From assembly GCA_900754965.1 (NCBI GenBank), contig CAAEEO010000039.1, positions 1 through 64,000 of the forward strand: 64,000 nt of DNA, in the 5' to 3' direction. The translations under genes and the position numbers were made by a program. This document shows, one piece after another, positions 36,210 to 45,539 of the stretch. Within the stretch, counting starts at the first letter, position 1, and each line of letters opens with the position of its first letter. Source of the stretch: an uncultured Oscillospiraceae bacterium. Lineage in GTDB: Bacteria; Bacillota; Clostridia; Oscillospirales; Oscillospiraceae. A model generated the notes under the pieces. That model had not been told where the DNA came from, made no database searches, and worked only from the letters and a program-made list of their open reading frames with translations.

Positions 36210-38540
36210 AGTATTCGACTCCTTTGTTTCAGTAGTATGGGATGTTTCGCACAGCGCCGGGTCCGGGCAGGCCGCCTCCATGGCGGGGCGGTGGAACCGC
36301 AGACGCAGGGCGTTGGTGACGACGAAGAAGGAAGAGAAACTCATGGCCAGAGCGCCCAGCATGGGATTCAGGGACAGCCCCAGACTGGGGTAGAGCACCC
36401 CGGCGGCAATGGGAATGCCGATGCAGTTGTAGAAAAATGCCCAGAACAGATTCTGCTTGATATTCCGCAGGGTCGCCCGGGACAAATGCAAGGCATTGAC
36501 GGCGTCGGCCAGGGTGCTGCGGGTAAGAATCACATCGGCGGATTCAATGGCAATGTCCGTGCCGGCCCCGATGGCCACGCCCACATCGGCCCGCATCAGG
36601 GCGGGGGCGTCATTGATGCCGTCGCCCACCATGGCAACTTTCCGGCCCTGTTCCATCAGTTCCCGGACTTTGGCTTCTTTTTCATCCGGGAGCACCCCGG
36701 CGATCACGGTATCGATGCCGGTACGTTTTCCGATGGCGGCGGCGGTGACGGCGTTGTCCCCGGTGAGCATCACCACATCCACGCCGTCGGCTTTCAGCCG
36801 GGCAATGGCGGCGGCACTGTCGGGTTTGACGGCGTCGGCGCAGCAAATCACGCCCAGAGGCGTCCGGTCTGCGGCGAAGTACAGGACGGTTTTGCCGTCC
36901 TCTGCGGCTGCGTCGAATTTGGGGTCAAATGTCAGGCCCAATTCTTCCATATACCGCCGGTTGCCGCCGTAGATCCTCCGGCCGTCGATGATGCCGGAAA
37001 TGCCCCGGCCGGGCTGGGCAGAAAATTCAGAAACAGGGGAGAAGGGGGAGACCCCGTGGCTTTTTGCGTACTCCGTGATAGCCAGGGAAAGGGGATGCTC
37101 GCTGGCGTGCTCCAGGGCGCCGGCCAGGGGCAGCAGCTGTCCGCCGGACAGATCCGTGAGATCGGTGACTTCCGGCGTGCCTTTGGTCACGGTGCCGGTT
37201 TTGTCCAATACCATGGTGTCGATGCGGGACAAGTGCTCCAGTCCCTCCGCAGACCGGAACAGCACGCCCATATCTGCGCCCCGTCCGGTGCCCACCATAA
37301 TGGCGGTCGGGGTGGCCAGACCCAGGGCACAGGGGCAGGAAATCACCAGAACGGCGATGGCCCGGGACAGAGCAAAGCCGAAACTCTCCCCGGCAATGAG
37401 CCAGACCACAGCGGTGAGCAGGGCAATGGTGATCACGGCGGGCACAAACACGGCGCAGACTTTGTCGGCCAGCCGGGCGATGGGGGCTTTGGACCCGGCG
37501 GCATCTTCCACCAGTGCAATGATCTTTGCCAGGGTGGTCTCACTGCCTACCTGAGTGGCCTCAAAGGTAAAGTAGCCGGTCTGGTTGACTGTGGCGCCGA
37601 TGACCTTGTCCCCGGGGAATTTTTCCACCGGAAGGGATTCGCCGGTGATGGCGGATTCGTCCACGGCCCCGTTGCCGGAGAGCAGAATACCGTCCACGGG
37701 GATTCGCTCGCCGGAGCGCACCACCAGAACATCGCCTGCCTGCACCTGGTCGGCAGGGACGGAAACTTCCTGACCGTCCCGCAGAAGGGTGGCATTTTTG
37801 GGGGTCAGATCCATCAGCTTTTTCAGGGCATCCTTGGTTTTTCCCTTGCTCCGCTCCTCCATGTATTTTCCCACAGTGATGAGGGTGAGGATGGTGCCGG
37901 CGGATTCGTAATACAGGCCGTTCATGTGGGCCATGGCGCCTTCCATATCCATGCGTCCCATGGCGGCAGCCATGGCCAAAGTGGAGTATACGCTGTACAG
38001 CAGGGAGGCGCCGGCGCCCAGGGCAATCAATGCGTCCATACTGGGGGACAGGGCCCGAATAGAGCGGAACCCGGAAATGAAGTACTGCCGTTCCAGTACC
38101 ACGATGGGAATGGTCAGCAGCAGCTGTACAATGGCCACCACCAGCATATTTTCCATTCCGGCCAAAAACGGCGGCAGGGGCAGACCCATCATGCCGCCCA
38201 TTCCCACATACATCAGCACTGCCAGGAATCCGGCAGACCATAGGATTCGTTTTTTGACATCGGAGGCGTGTTCTTTTTCCGCTTTGGATACGTCCACTTC
38301 TGCCGGTTTTTCCCCGGGCAGACTGGCGCCGTATCCGGCGTTGGTCACGGCCTGAATGATGGTTTCCGGGTCTACGGTCTGGTCATCGTAGGACACGGTC
38401 ATGGAGTTCATTAGCAGATTGACCTCGCACTGCTGCACGCCTTCCACATGGTCCACGGCTTTCTGCACATGGGCCTGACAGGCGGCACAGGTCATACCGG
38501 TCACATCAAATTTTTTGGTCGTCAAATCCAATCCGATCAC
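36003..38540 (-). CDS. copA: Copper-exporting P-type ATPase with a C-terminal CopZ-like domain
   Basis: This 845-residue P1B ATPase exports Cu(I). In order: an N-terminal metal-binding domain (GMTCAACQ, near residue 16), membrane spans, actuator ITGESLP, the CPC transport motif ([13 protein letters not shown]), phosphorylation site [14 protein letters not shown], hinge [10 protein letters not shown], a linker of about 30 residues ([19 protein letters not shown]) and a second metal-binding domain (GMMCQNC) of 68 residues. The C-terminal domain looks like a fused CopZ chaperone, and its first Met has its own strong ribosome site. No CopY or CsoR operator was recognised. Confidence 0.94.
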   Translation of the reverse strand: MIGLDLTTKKFDVTGMTCAACQAHVQKAVDHVEGVQQCEVNLLMNSMTVSYDDQTVDPETIIQAVTNAGYGASLPGEKPAEVDVSKAEKEHASDVKKRILWSAGFLAVLMYVGMGGMMGLPLPPFLAGMENMLVVAIVQLLLTIPIVVLERQYFISGFRSIRALSPSMDALIALGAGASLLYSVYSTLAMAAAMGRMDMEGAMAHMNGLYYESAGTILTLITVGKYMEERSKGKTKDALKKLMDLTPKNATLLRDGQEVSVPADQVQAGDVLVVRSGERIPVDGILLSGNGAVDESAITGESLPVEKFPGDKVIGATVNQTGYFTFEATQVGSETTLAKIIALVEDAAGSKAPIARLADKVCAVFVPAVITIALLTAVVWLIAGESFGFALSRAIAVLVISCPCALGLATPTAIMVGTGRGADMGVLFRSAEGLEHLSRIDTMVLDKTGTVTKGTPEVTDLTDLSGGQLLPLAGALEHASEHPLSLAITEYAKSHGVSPFSPVSEFSAQPGRGISGIIDGRRIYGGNRRYMEELGLTFDPKFDAAAEDGKTVLYFAADRTPLGVICCADAVKPDSAAAIARLKADGVDVVMLTGDNAVTAAAIGKRTGIDTVIAGVLPDEKEAKVRELMEQGRKVAMVGDGINDAPALMRADVGVAIGAGTDIAIESADVILTRSTLADAVNALHLSRATLRNIKQNLFWAFFYNCIGIPIAAGVLYPSLGLSLNPMLGALAMSFSSFFVVTNALRLRFHRPAMEAACPDPALCETSHTTETKESNTMTKTISIEGMMCQNCVKHVSKALNAMEGVTAEVSLENNNAVCTLTAPVTDEALKAAVEEEGYTVTGIQ
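36210..36225 (-). promoter_or_regulatory. Internal ribosome binding site within copA
   Basis: AAAGGAG followed by 9 bases and ATG on the minus strand. It encodes the end of the linker before the C-terminal domain and would allow independent translation of that domain. Confidence 0.6.
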
Positions 38541-38586
38541 CTCTGACTTCTATATTTGATTCCAACATTTGTCAGAAACTACAGTT

Positions 38587-38615
38587 ACTATACCACGAAA
38601 TACGCTATTATTCAA
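38587..38615 (-). promoter_or_regulatory. copA promoter
   Basis: On the minus strand TTGAAT, 17 bases, TATAGT, about 50 bases before the copA start. Confidence 0.65.
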
Positions 38616-38652
38616 CCCTAACTTTGTAGGAAATTGAATCCGGGAGAACCCG

Positions 38653-38680
38653 TTGCAAATCCGGCGGAACCTGCTACAAT
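38653..38680 (+). promoter_or_regulatory. Promoter of the EamA transporter gene
   Basis: TTGCAA, 16 bases, TACAAT, about 40 bases before the start codon and divergent from the copA promoter. Confidence 0.7.
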
Positions 38681-38717
38681 ATAGGACGAGAAAAAACGGA
38701 ACGACAGGAGGAGTTTG

Positions 38718-39596
38718 ATGAAAATCGATCAGCGCACGAAAGGGGTGCTGTGCATTTTGTGCTCAGCGCTGTGCTTTGCGGGGATGTCCACCTTTGTCCG
38801 GCTGGCAGGAGATCTGCCGCTGTTTGAAAAAGCGTTTTTCCGGAATGCAGTGGCGGCGTTGGCGGCGGCTTTGATGATCCGGCGGGATCATGTGCCCCTG
38901 TATATCGGAAAAGGAAACCTGAAATTTGTATTGCTGCGGTCGCTGTTCGGCACGATCGGGCTGCTGCTGAACTTTTATGCCATTGACCGGCTGAATCTGG
39001 CCGATGCCAATATGCTCAATAAGCTCTCCCCCTTTTTTGCCATCATTTTCTCCTATTTCCTGCTGAAAGAATCGGTTCGGCCCATCCAGGCCCTGGCGGT
39101 GGCGGGGGCATTTTTCGGGGCGCTGCTGATTATCAAGCCTACCGGAGCGGGGATGGAGGTGTTCCCGGCCATGATGGGTCTGCTGAGCGGGGTGTGCGCC
39201 GGCGCGGCGTATACATTCCTGCGGAAAGCCACAGGACGGGGAGCAAAAGGACCGGTGGTGGTGCTGTTCTTCTCCTGTTTTTCCTGTTTGACGGTGCTGC
39301 CGTTTATTCTGATGGACTTTGTCATGCCCACCGGTCGGCAAATCGTCATGCTGCTGCTGTGCGGAATCTGCGGCGCGGGAGGGCAGTTTGCCATCACCGC
39401 AGCCTATACCTATGCCCCGGCCAAGGAAATTTCTGTCTATGACTATGCCCAGGTCATTTTTTCCGGGATCATCGGCTTTTTCCTGTTCCATCAGGTGCCG
39501 GATGGCCTGAGTTTCCTGGGGTATGGACTGATCATTGCCATGGCGGTGCTGAATTTCATCTATCACAATCATTTTGAGGGAAAACGGGCGGAGTGA
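38718..39596 (+). CDS. EamA/DMT-family transporter
   Basis: A 292-residue protein with ten hydrophobic spans in two EamA repeats (about residues 8-140 and 150-285), the drug/metabolite transporter fold. Relatives export amino acids or other metabolites; the substrate is unknown. GGAGGAG lies 6 bases before the ATG. It is a single-gene unit with its own promoter and a bidirectional terminator. Confidence 0.88.
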   Translation: MKIDQRTKGVLCILCSALCFAGMSTFVRLAGDLPLFEKAFFRNAVAALAAALMIRRDHVPLYIGKGNLKFVLLRSLFGTIGLLLNFYAIDRLNLADANMLNKLSPFFAIIFSYFLLKESVRPIQALAVAGAFFGALLIIKPTGAGMEVFPAMMGLLSGVCAGAAYTFLRKATGRGAKGPVVVLFFSCFSCLTVLPFILMDFVMPTGRQIVMLLLCGICGAGGQFAITAAYTYAPAKEISVYDYAQVIFSGIIGFFLFHQVPDGLSFLGYGLIIAMAVLNFIYHNHFEGKRAE

Positions 39597-39618
39597 CCGC
39601 CGGACAGGCTCTTGCCTC

Positions 39619-39666
39619 AAAAATGCGCTGTACCGATCCGGTTTGGGCGGTACAGCGCGTTTTTTA
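39619..39666. terminator. Bidirectional terminator between the EamA and YyaL-like genes
   Basis: A 10-bp stem GCGCTGTACC (39625-39634) with GGTACAGCGC (39649-39658), an A-run on the left and TTTTTT on the right. Confidence 0.88.
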
Positions 39667-41424
39667 TTGTCCGGCGGGCTGTGCGGCCAGACTGCCGGCA
39701 AAGCGCATCATGGCCGTCAGCGCAAAGGGGCAGGGGTAACTGCCGGCGGCCCCGGCAAGATAGGCCATCTGGGTCATGGCCTGCCGCTTTAAGGCCGGTT
39801 CGGGGGCGGTTTTCAGCAGTTTTAGCAGCACATACAGCAGCACGCTGTTGCCCGAGGGATAGGCTCCGTCCCAGAAGTCTTTGGGGCGCATGGGCAGGTG
39901 GGGGTCGGAGTCGTCGCACAGGTAGTATCCGCCCAGTACCCGGTCGGAAAACAGGCGCTCCGTGGCGGCGGTCACTTCCCGGGCTGCCGTCAGATAGTGG
40001 CTGCCGCAGCCGGATTCCGCCAGTTCCAGCAGCGCCCAGGCGTACCAGGCGTAGTCCTCCAGGGTGCCGGGAAACCGTGCCTGCCCGCCAATCCATCGGT
40101 GGAACAGCCGGTCCCGCCGGGTCATGGTGTCCTGCAGGAACTCCGCCCCGGCCAGCGCGGCGTCCAGATATTTTTCCCGTCCGAAGATGCGCCCGGCCTG
40201 GGCCAGAGCGCCGATGGCCATGCTGTTCCAACCGGTGAGAATCTTTTCGTCCCGGGCGGGAGCGCCGCGTTTCAGCCGATGGCGATAGGCCGCTGCCCGG
40301 AGCTGACGGAGCAGGTCGGAGTCCTGTTCGGGCCGCTCTGCGCTCAGCAGATTGGGGATGCTCATGCCGTTAAAATTGCCTTCCGGCGTGATGCCGTATT
40401 CCCGGCAGAAAACGGCTCCGTCGTTTTCGCCCAGCAGCTGATACACTTCCTCCGGGGTCCAGCCATAATATTTCCCCTCCACCCCGTCGCTGTCGGCGCT
40501 CTGACTGGCGAAGAATCCGCCGCCCGGGGCGGCCAGCTCCCGGAGCATATAGTCTGCCGTCCGCTCTGCCGCCGTGCGATACAGCCCCTTTCCGGTGCGG
40601 GCATAAGCCTGGGCGTAGCAGGACAGGAGCAGTGCGTTGTCGCACAGCAGCTTTTCAAAGTGGGGGATGGCCCAGGCATCGTCGGTGGCATAGCGGCAGA
40701 ATCCGCCGCCGATGTGGTCGAAGATTCCGCCCAGATACATTTGGCGCAGGGTGTGCTCGGCCATGTCCAATGCGGGCCGGTGGCCGGTGTAGCGGTGATA
40801 TTCCAGTAAAAACAGCAGCTGCTGGGGCATGGGAAATTTGGGAGCGGGAGAAAAGCCGCCCCATTTCGGGTCAAAGTCTGCGGCCAGCTGCTGATAGCAG
40901 TGCTCCCAGAGCAGTGCGCTGGGCCGGGCAGGCTGAATGCTCTGGGCGTGGCCCACCAGTTGGTCGGTGATGGCCCGGGCCGCCTGTTCATAGGCCTCCC
41001 GCTGCTGACTCCATCCCATGGCGACATTCACCAAAAGGGCGGATAGCCGGTCTTTTGGCAGATATGTGAAGGCGAAAAAGGGCAGACCGTCTGGGGTGGC
41101 CAGAATCTGCAGCGGCCATCCGCCCCGTCCGGTGAGCAGCTGACAGGCATTCATATAAACGGTATCCACGGCGGGAAGTTCTTCCCGATCCACTTTCACG
41201 CAGATGTAAAACCGATTGGCCACCCCGGCCAGATCTTCCTGGGAAAAACTCTCCTCCGCCATCACATGGCACCAGTGGCAGGCGGCGTAGCCAATGCTGA
41301 GCAGCATGGGTTTCCCGCTTTCCCGGGCGGCCTGAAAGGCTGCGTCTCCCCAGGGATACCAGTGAATGGGGTTGTGTTTGTGCAGCTGTAAATAGGCAGA
41401 GCGCTCCTGTTGCAGTAAATTCAC
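39664..41424 (-). CDS. yyaL: Thioredoxin-like DUF255 protein (YyaL/SPATA20 type)
   Basis: The 586-residue protein has an N-terminal DUF255 thioredoxin-like domain with CHWC at about residues 49-52 (GYAACHWCHVM), followed by an (alpha/alpha)6-barrel region like glycosidases and epimerases. Family members are often nearer 650-700 residues, so this one is somewhat short. The function is not established for any close homologue. The start is GTG with AGGAGG 8 bases upstream. It stands alone, convergent with the EamA gene. Confidence 0.87.
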   Translation of the reverse strand: MNLLQQERSAYLQLHKHNPIHWYPWGDAAFQAARESGKPMLLSIGYAACHWCHVMAEESFSQEDLAGVANRFYICVKVDREELPAVDTVYMNACQLLTGRGGWPLQILATPDGLPFFAFTYLPKDRLSALLVNVAMGWSQQREAYEQAARAITDQLVGHAQSIQPARPSALLWEHCYQQLAADFDPKWGGFSPAPKFPMPQQLLFLLEYHRYTGHRPALDMAEHTLRQMYLGGIFDHIGGGFCRYATDDAWAIPHFEKLLCDNALLLSCYAQAYARTGKGLYRTAAERTADYMLRELAAPGGGFFASQSADSDGVEGKYYGWTPEEVYQLLGENDGAVFCREYGITPEGNFNGMSIPNLLSAERPEQDSDLLRQLRAAAYRHRLKRGAPARDEKILTGWNSMAIGALAQAGRIFGREKYLDAALAGAEFLQDTMTRRDRLFHRWIGGQARFPGTLEDYAWYAWALLELAESGCGSHYLTAAREVTAATERLFSDRVLGGYYLCDDSDPHLPMRPKDFWDGAYPSGNSVLLYVLLKLLKTAPEPALKRQAMTQMAYLAGAAGSYPCPFALTAMMRFAGSLAAQPAGQ

Positions 41425-41499
41425 GATCGTTTCCTCCTGTATTTTCCCAAATCATACCGGGAGTATACCCGTTTCTGCCGCCGGTCATACCAATGGGAA

Positions 41500-41540
41500 A
41501 AGAAAGCGCAGCGCCCCGGGAAGGTGGTTCCGGGGCGCTG
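41500..41540 (-). terminator. Terminator after the CoA-transferase gene
   Basis: CAGCGCCCCGG/CCGGGGCGCTG stem (41509-41519 with 41530-41540), followed on the minus strand by CGCTTTCTTTTCC. Confidence 0.75.
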
Positions 41541-41593
41541 TTTGATGGATACAGCCGTATGAATGGAGAGCGTTTGCAGGAAAGGGAGGGAAA

Positions 41594-42850
41594 TCAGATG
41601 AATCCTTTTTCCCTCAGTGCGGCAATCTGATCGTCGTCATACCCCAGCAGAGTCTTCAGGATTGTGTCCGTATCCTGTCCCAGGGCGGGGGCGCCCCGCC
41701 AGATATTGCCGGGGGTTTCGGAAAGTTTGGGGGCCACGCCGAAGGCGGTGACATCCGAATCGGTGGTCTGGTCGTGATAGGTGACCCAGTCGCCCCGGCT
41801 CCGGAAGTGTTCGTGTTCCACACAGTCCCTGGCGGTGTTCACCCGGCTGCAAGGCACTTTTTGGGCAGCCATGGTGTCCTCGATTTCCTGGGCGGTGTGC
41901 TCAGCACACCACCGGATGATCCGGGCGTCCAGTTCCCGGCCCTTTTCGGAGGCCACCGCCTCTACGCCGGAAGAGCAGTCCTGGTAGTTGAAGTATTCCG
42001 GGTCAAACCCCAACGCCTGGATGACCCGCCTGTACACACCGGGGCCGAAAGCGCCCAGCGCCACATCGCAGCCGTCCTTGGACTTGAACAGACCGTAGGG
42101 CTGGAAAGCGGCGGACTTGTTGCCGGTGCGGCCGCGGATATTCCGGGCCATGGTGTAGGAAGTGTAGGTGTCGCACATATACATGGCCTGAGCCTCGAAC
42201 TGGGCCACATCCACCACCTGGCCTTTTCCGGTTTTCAGCACATTGATGTAAGCGGCCAGAATGCCGAACACGGCGGCCATGGCGGAAACGAAGTCGTTCA
42301 GCCAGGGTTTTGCCACCACCGGATCGCCCTCGGCATCACCGTTCAGATGCATCCAGCCGGAGAATGCCTGGCCAATCATATCGTAGCTGGCCCGGTCGCA
42401 GTATTCCGGCAGACCGCCGAAAGCGGGGGTGCCGTAGCCGGAAATGTGGGCGATGACCAGACGGGGATTGGCGGCGAGCAGATCTTCGTCCCGGATGCCC
42501 AGTTTTTCCAGCCAGACCATGTTCTCCATGAACACATCGGCCTGCCGGATCAGATCCATGAACACTTCTTTGACTTCCGGGTGGTTCAGATTCAGTTCCA
42601 GGGTCATGGACAGTTTGTTTCGCCCGTCCTGGACCCAGGAGGTGGAAACGGTCTTGCCGTTGACGGTGGCAAAAGGCGCCAGATGGCGGAGGGTGTCGCC
42701 CATGCCGGGGCGCTCGATGTGAATCACTTCCGCACCGAAATCGGCCAGCAGGGTGCCGCAGTAGGGCATGGCGATCAGGGAGCCGGAATCGATGACGCGC
42801 ATTCCGGCAAAGGGACCGTATTGGGGAATGATAAATTTGCGTTCGCGCAT
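41594..42850 (-). CDS. Class III CoA-transferase (CaiB/BaiF family)
   Basis: A 418-residue enzyme that moves CoA between carboxylic acids. The start (IPQYGPFAGMRVIDSGS), IERPGMGDTLR, HISGYG and YDMIGQAFSGWM match CaiB-type carnitine/crotonobetaine CoA-transferases, with the Asp of YDM as the likely catalytic residue. No CoA-ligase, dehydrogenase or other partner is adjacent, so the acid cannot be named. It is divergent from greA with only 50 bases before the greA promoter. Confidence 0.86.
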   Translation of the reverse strand: MRERKFIIPQYGPFAGMRVIDSGSLIAMPYCGTLLADFGAEVIHIERPGMGDTLRHLAPFATVNGKTVSTSWVQDGRNKLSMTLELNLNHPEVKEVFMDLIRQADVFMENMVWLEKLGIRDEDLLAANPRLVIAHISGYGTPAFGGLPEYCDRASYDMIGQAFSGWMHLNGDAEGDPVVAKPWLNDFVSAMAAVFGILAAYINVLKTGKGQVVDVAQFEAQAMYMCDTYTSYTMARNIRGRTGNKSAAFQPYGLFKSKDGCDVALGAFGPGVYRRVIQALGFDPEYFNYQDCSSGVEAVASEKGRELDARIIRWCAEHTAQEIEDTMAAQKVPCSRVNTARDCVEHEHFRSRGDWVTYHDQTTDSDVTAFGVAPKLSETPGNIWRGAPALGQDTDTILKTLLGYDDDQIAALREKGFI

Positions 42851-42900
42851 GATGAAAACTCCTTTTCTTAATGGGAACCGGAAGATCCGCCCGGCGCCCC

Positions 42901-42929
42901 TTGTTTTTCCCCGGCCGGTGTGCTACACT
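42901..42929 (+). promoter_or_regulatory. greA promoter
   Basis: TTGTTT, 17 bases, TACACT, about 30 bases before the greA start. Confidence 0.6.
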
Positions 42930-42960
42930 GGGCAGCGCCGACCAACAGGAGGGATCTGGA

Positions 42961-43464
42961 ATGCATGATGAACTGACAAAAGTGGATATTGAAAAGATGC
43001 AGGCCGAAGTGGAGTACCGTCGCAATGAGCTGCGCCCCAAACTCATCGAGGAAGTGAAGATCGCCCGGGGATTCGGGGATCTGTCGGAAAACTTTGAGTA
43101 CAAGGCGGCCAAGCGGGAGAAAAACCACAATGACAGCCGGATCCGGTATTTGGAAAATATGATCAAGACCGCCGTGGTCATTGAAGACACTTCCGGGGCA
43201 GACGAGGTGGGCCTGTTCGACACGGTGACGGTGTTCATGACCGACGAGCAGGAAGAGGCGGTGTTCCGCATTGTCACCACCCTGCGGCAAAATCCTCTGG
43301 AGGGCCTGATCAGCAAGGAATCCCCGGTGGGCAGCGCCCTGATGGGGCGGAAAGTCGGGGACGTGATCCATGTGCAGGTCAACGACACCTTTGGATATGA
43401 CGCAAAGATCGTGAAGATCGAAAAGGGCGAGGACGATGAGGACCTGCCCATCAGCAGATATTGA
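42961..43464 (+). CDS. greA: Transcription elongation factor GreA
   Basis: This 167-residue factor rescues backtracked RNA polymerase by stimulating transcript cleavage. It has an N-terminal coiled coil (residues 1-80) with the tip acidic pair in GDLSENFEY, and a C-terminal FKBP-like domain (SPVGSALMGRKVGD). AGGAGGG precedes the ATG. It is monocistronic, followed by a hairpin (ACAGCGCC..GGCGCTGT, 43484-43528). Confidence 0.93.
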   Translation: MHDELTKVDIEKMQAEVEYRRNELRPKLIEEVKIARGFGDLSENFEYKAAKREKNHNDSRIRYLENMIKTAVVIEDTSGADEVGLFDTVTVFMTDEQEEAVFRIVTTLRQNPLEGLISKESPVGSALMGRKVGDVIHVQVNDTFGYDAKIVKIEKGEDDEDLPISRY

Positions 43465-43483
43465 GCAGATATTGAAATTTCAA

Positions 43484-43535
43484 CAGACAGCGCCTCTGTT
43501 CCGCCCGGTGCGGAATGGGGGCGCTGTCCGTTGTC
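43484..43535 (+). terminator. Hairpin after greA
   Basis: ACAGCGCC pairs with GGCGCTGT, enclosing an inner TTCCGC/GCGGAA stem. The following T content is poor (CCGTTGTCC), so termination is plausible but weak. Confidence 0.45.
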
Positions 43536-43573
43536 CGGCGGGGGCCGTCATGGTTTATTTACATTTTCCGCAA

Positions 43574-43602
43574 TTTACAAACGGCCTGTTTTCTGCTATG
43601 AT
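43574..43602 (+). promoter_or_regulatory. Promoter-like site pointing antisense into crcB
   Basis: TTTACA, 17 bases, TATGAT. The only gene ahead for 400 bases is crcB on the other strand. It may be chance, or may produce antisense RNA or a long leader for the polysaccharide operon. Confidence 0.4.
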
Positions 43603-43624
43603 AAATTGAATTGTTATGGGCTTT

Positions 43625-43993
43625 TCAGCCCCGCAAAAGCCATTGTCCGGCCAGCACTGCCCCCACGCCCAGGACCATACTGGACAGCGCATACAGTGCC
43701 GCCATGCCGCCCTGCCCCTGCTGCAGCAGGTCTGCCGTTTCCAGGGCAAAGGTGGAAAAGGTGGTAAATCCGCCGCAGACCCCGGTTTTCCAGAACAGGG
43801 TCCAGCCGGGACTCAGACCCGGTTCCCGGGTGGCCAGGGCGGACAGCATGCCGATGACAAAGGCACCCAACAAATTGATCAGCCAGGTTTTCACCGGAAA
43901 TCCGGTTCCTGTCTGCAAGGGCAGCAGTCCCAGCAGATAGCGGCACACGGAGCCGACCATACCGCCAAGACCGACGCAGATCACATTTCCCAT
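43625..43993 (-). CDS. crcB: Fluoride channel CrcB/Fluc
   Basis: A 122-residue protein with four hydrophobic spans. It has the family signature GGFTTFSTFALE near residue 75 and NLLGAFVIG near residue 41. These channels work as antiparallel dimers and expel fluoride. There is a single copy here, so a dual-topology homodimer is expected. AAGGAGG precedes the ATG, and a promoter lies at 44023-44051. I looked for the fluoride riboswitch upstream and did not find it. Confidence 0.92.
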   Translation of the reverse strand: MGNVICVGLGGMVGSVCRYLLGLLPLQTGTGFPVKTWLINLLGAFVIGMLSALATREPGLSPGWTLFWKTGVCGGFTTFSTFALETADLLQQGQGGMAALYALSSMVLGVGAVLAGQWLLRG

Positions 43994-44022
43994 GGTTTCT
44001 GCCTCCTTTTTCTGGTAGGAAC

Positions 44023-44051
44023 AGTATACACGATGCGGCCCGGTCTGTCAT
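44023..44051 (-). promoter_or_regulatory. crcB promoter
   Basis: On the minus strand ATGACA, 17 bases, TATACT, about 30 bases before the crcB start. Confidence 0.6.
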
Positions 44052-44105
44052 GGGCAAAATTTCGTGTTTCGATTTATAATCTATAATGTTGTTAGGAGGG
44101 TTCGG

Positions 44106-45539
44106 ATGAATTACGGGATCATACTGGGCAGCATCCGCCACAGTTATGTCTATCATCTCATCGCCGTGATTGCCGGGTGGTTTTCCCGTCAGTGGAAACA
44201 AAGCCCCATCATCCAGTGGTTCCTCAGCCAGAAGTCTGGGGAAGAGCGATCCAAAGGCAGCCTGCTGTATCGGCTGTTCTGCCTGCTGCACCGGCTGCTT
44301 TGCCGGCTGTGTACGGTTCTCCGCCTGGATCGGGTGACGGAAAACAGCATTTTCCGCCGTCCGGCGCTGTGGAGCGGGCTTGCGGTGCTGGCAGCGCCGT
44401 TTCTGCCCACGATGGCCGTGTTGGGATTGGTGCTGATTGCACTGTGTTCCCTGATGCTCACTTTCGGCTGTGACAGCCGGCGGGAACTGGTCTATTTCCC
44501 GGTGAACAAATTTGTGTACGGTTTTGCCTTTGTGTACCTGTTCTGTGCGTTCACATCGGTGACGCCCGGGGCCAGCTTGAAAATCAGCGCCATGTTCTGC
44601 GCGTTTGCGCTGTTTTTCATCATTCTCACCAATTCCATCACCACCTATCGGCAGCTCAAGACCCTGTCTGCGCTGTTGGTGGCGGCGGGGGTACTGGTGT
44701 CCCTGTACGGATTCTGGCAGTATGCCACCGGCGGTCAGCGGGTGGGCGCCTGGGTGGATAAGGAGATGTTCTCCATCAGTTTCCGGGTGTATTCCACGCT
44801 GGGCAACCCCAATGTGTTGGGAGAGTACCTGCTGCTGGTGATCCCCCTGTGCGTGGGATTCATGTTCTCGTCCAAAACCTGGTTCCAGCGGGTAATCTGG
44901 GCGGCGTGTTTTGCCGTGATGATGCTGTGCATGGTGCTGACCTATTCCCGGGGGTGCTGGCTGGGCATCTGCCTGGCGGCAGCCATTTTCATGGTAATGT
45001 ACGACCGGCGGTTTTTGCTGGTGGGATTTGCCCTGCTGCTGGCAGCGCCCTTTGTTCTGCCGGAGTCCATTTTGCAGCGTCTGGGCAGCATCGGAGATAT
45101 GGGGGACACTTCCACCTCTTACCGGGTGTATATCTGGATGGGCACCATCGCTATGCTCAAGGAGTTCTGGTTCTCCGGGGTAGGCCCCGGCCAGGCGGCC
45201 TATAATACCCTGTATCCCCTGTATTCTTACAGCCATATTTCCGCCCCCCACGCCCACAACCTGTTCCTGCAGACCATGTGCGATACCGGCGTGTGCGGCA
45301 TCGTGCTGCTGGTTCTGGTGGTGTTTTCCACAGTGCGGACCCTGGCCACGGCAGTCAGCCGGGAGGAGCGCCGGGAGAACCGGATGTTCCAGTCGGCAGG
45401 TATTGCGGCCATCGGCGGCTTTATGCTCCAGAGTATGTTCGACTATACATTTTATAACTACCGGGTGATGCTCATGTTCTGGGCATTCCTGGGCATCTAT
45501 CTGCTTTATACCAAGCTGCGGGAGGAGGAACCGGCGTGA
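44106..45539 (+). CDS. O-antigen ligase/Wzy-like polysaccharide polymerase
   Basis: A 477-residue membrane protein with about eleven spans and a large loop near residues 335-385 (TSTSYRVYIWMGTIAMLKEFWFSG, then HAHNLFLQTMCDTG). That loop is the WaaL/Wzy signature containing the catalytic-type Arg and the HNxFL motif. It would polymerise or ligate envelope glycan on the outer face of the membrane. AGGAGG lies 5 bases before the ATG. It is the first gene of a tightly packed operon; TATAAT-like elements lie at 44075-44087 but no good -35 is seen. Confidence 0.85.
   Translation: MNYGIILGSIRHSYVYHLIAVIAGWFSRQWKQSPIIQWFLSQKSGEERSKGSLLYRLFCLLHRLLCRLCTVLRLDRVTENSIFRRPALWSGLAVLAAPFLPTMAVLGLVLIALCSLMLTFGCDSRRELVYFPVNKFVYGFAFVYLFCAFTSVTPGASLKISAMFCAFALFFIILTNSITTYRQLKTLSALLVAAGVLVSLYGFWQYATGGQRVGAWVDKEMFSISFRVYSTLGNPNVLGEYLLLVIPLCVGFMFSSKTWFQRVIWAACFAVMMLCMVLTYSRGCWLGICLAAAIFMVMYDRRFLLVGFALLLAAPFVLPESILQRLGSIGDMGDTSTSYRVYIWMGTIAMLKEFWFSGVGPGQAAYNTLYPLYSYSHISAPHAHNLFLQTMCDTGVCGIVLLVLVVFSTVRTLATAVSREERRENRMFQSAGIAAIGGFMLQSMFDYTFYNYRVMLMFWAFLGIYLLYTKLREEEPA

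Noticed and set aside
33309..42850. Bile-acid or carnitine/butyrobetaine conversion cluster
   Set aside because: Only one ene-reductase and one CoA-transferase are present, on separate transcripts with unrelated genes between; no ligase, dehydrogenase or transporter of those pathways is near.
43994..44105. Fluoride riboswitch upstream of crcB
   Set aside because: The expected conserved leader pattern is not present; only a simple promoter and ribosome site are seen.
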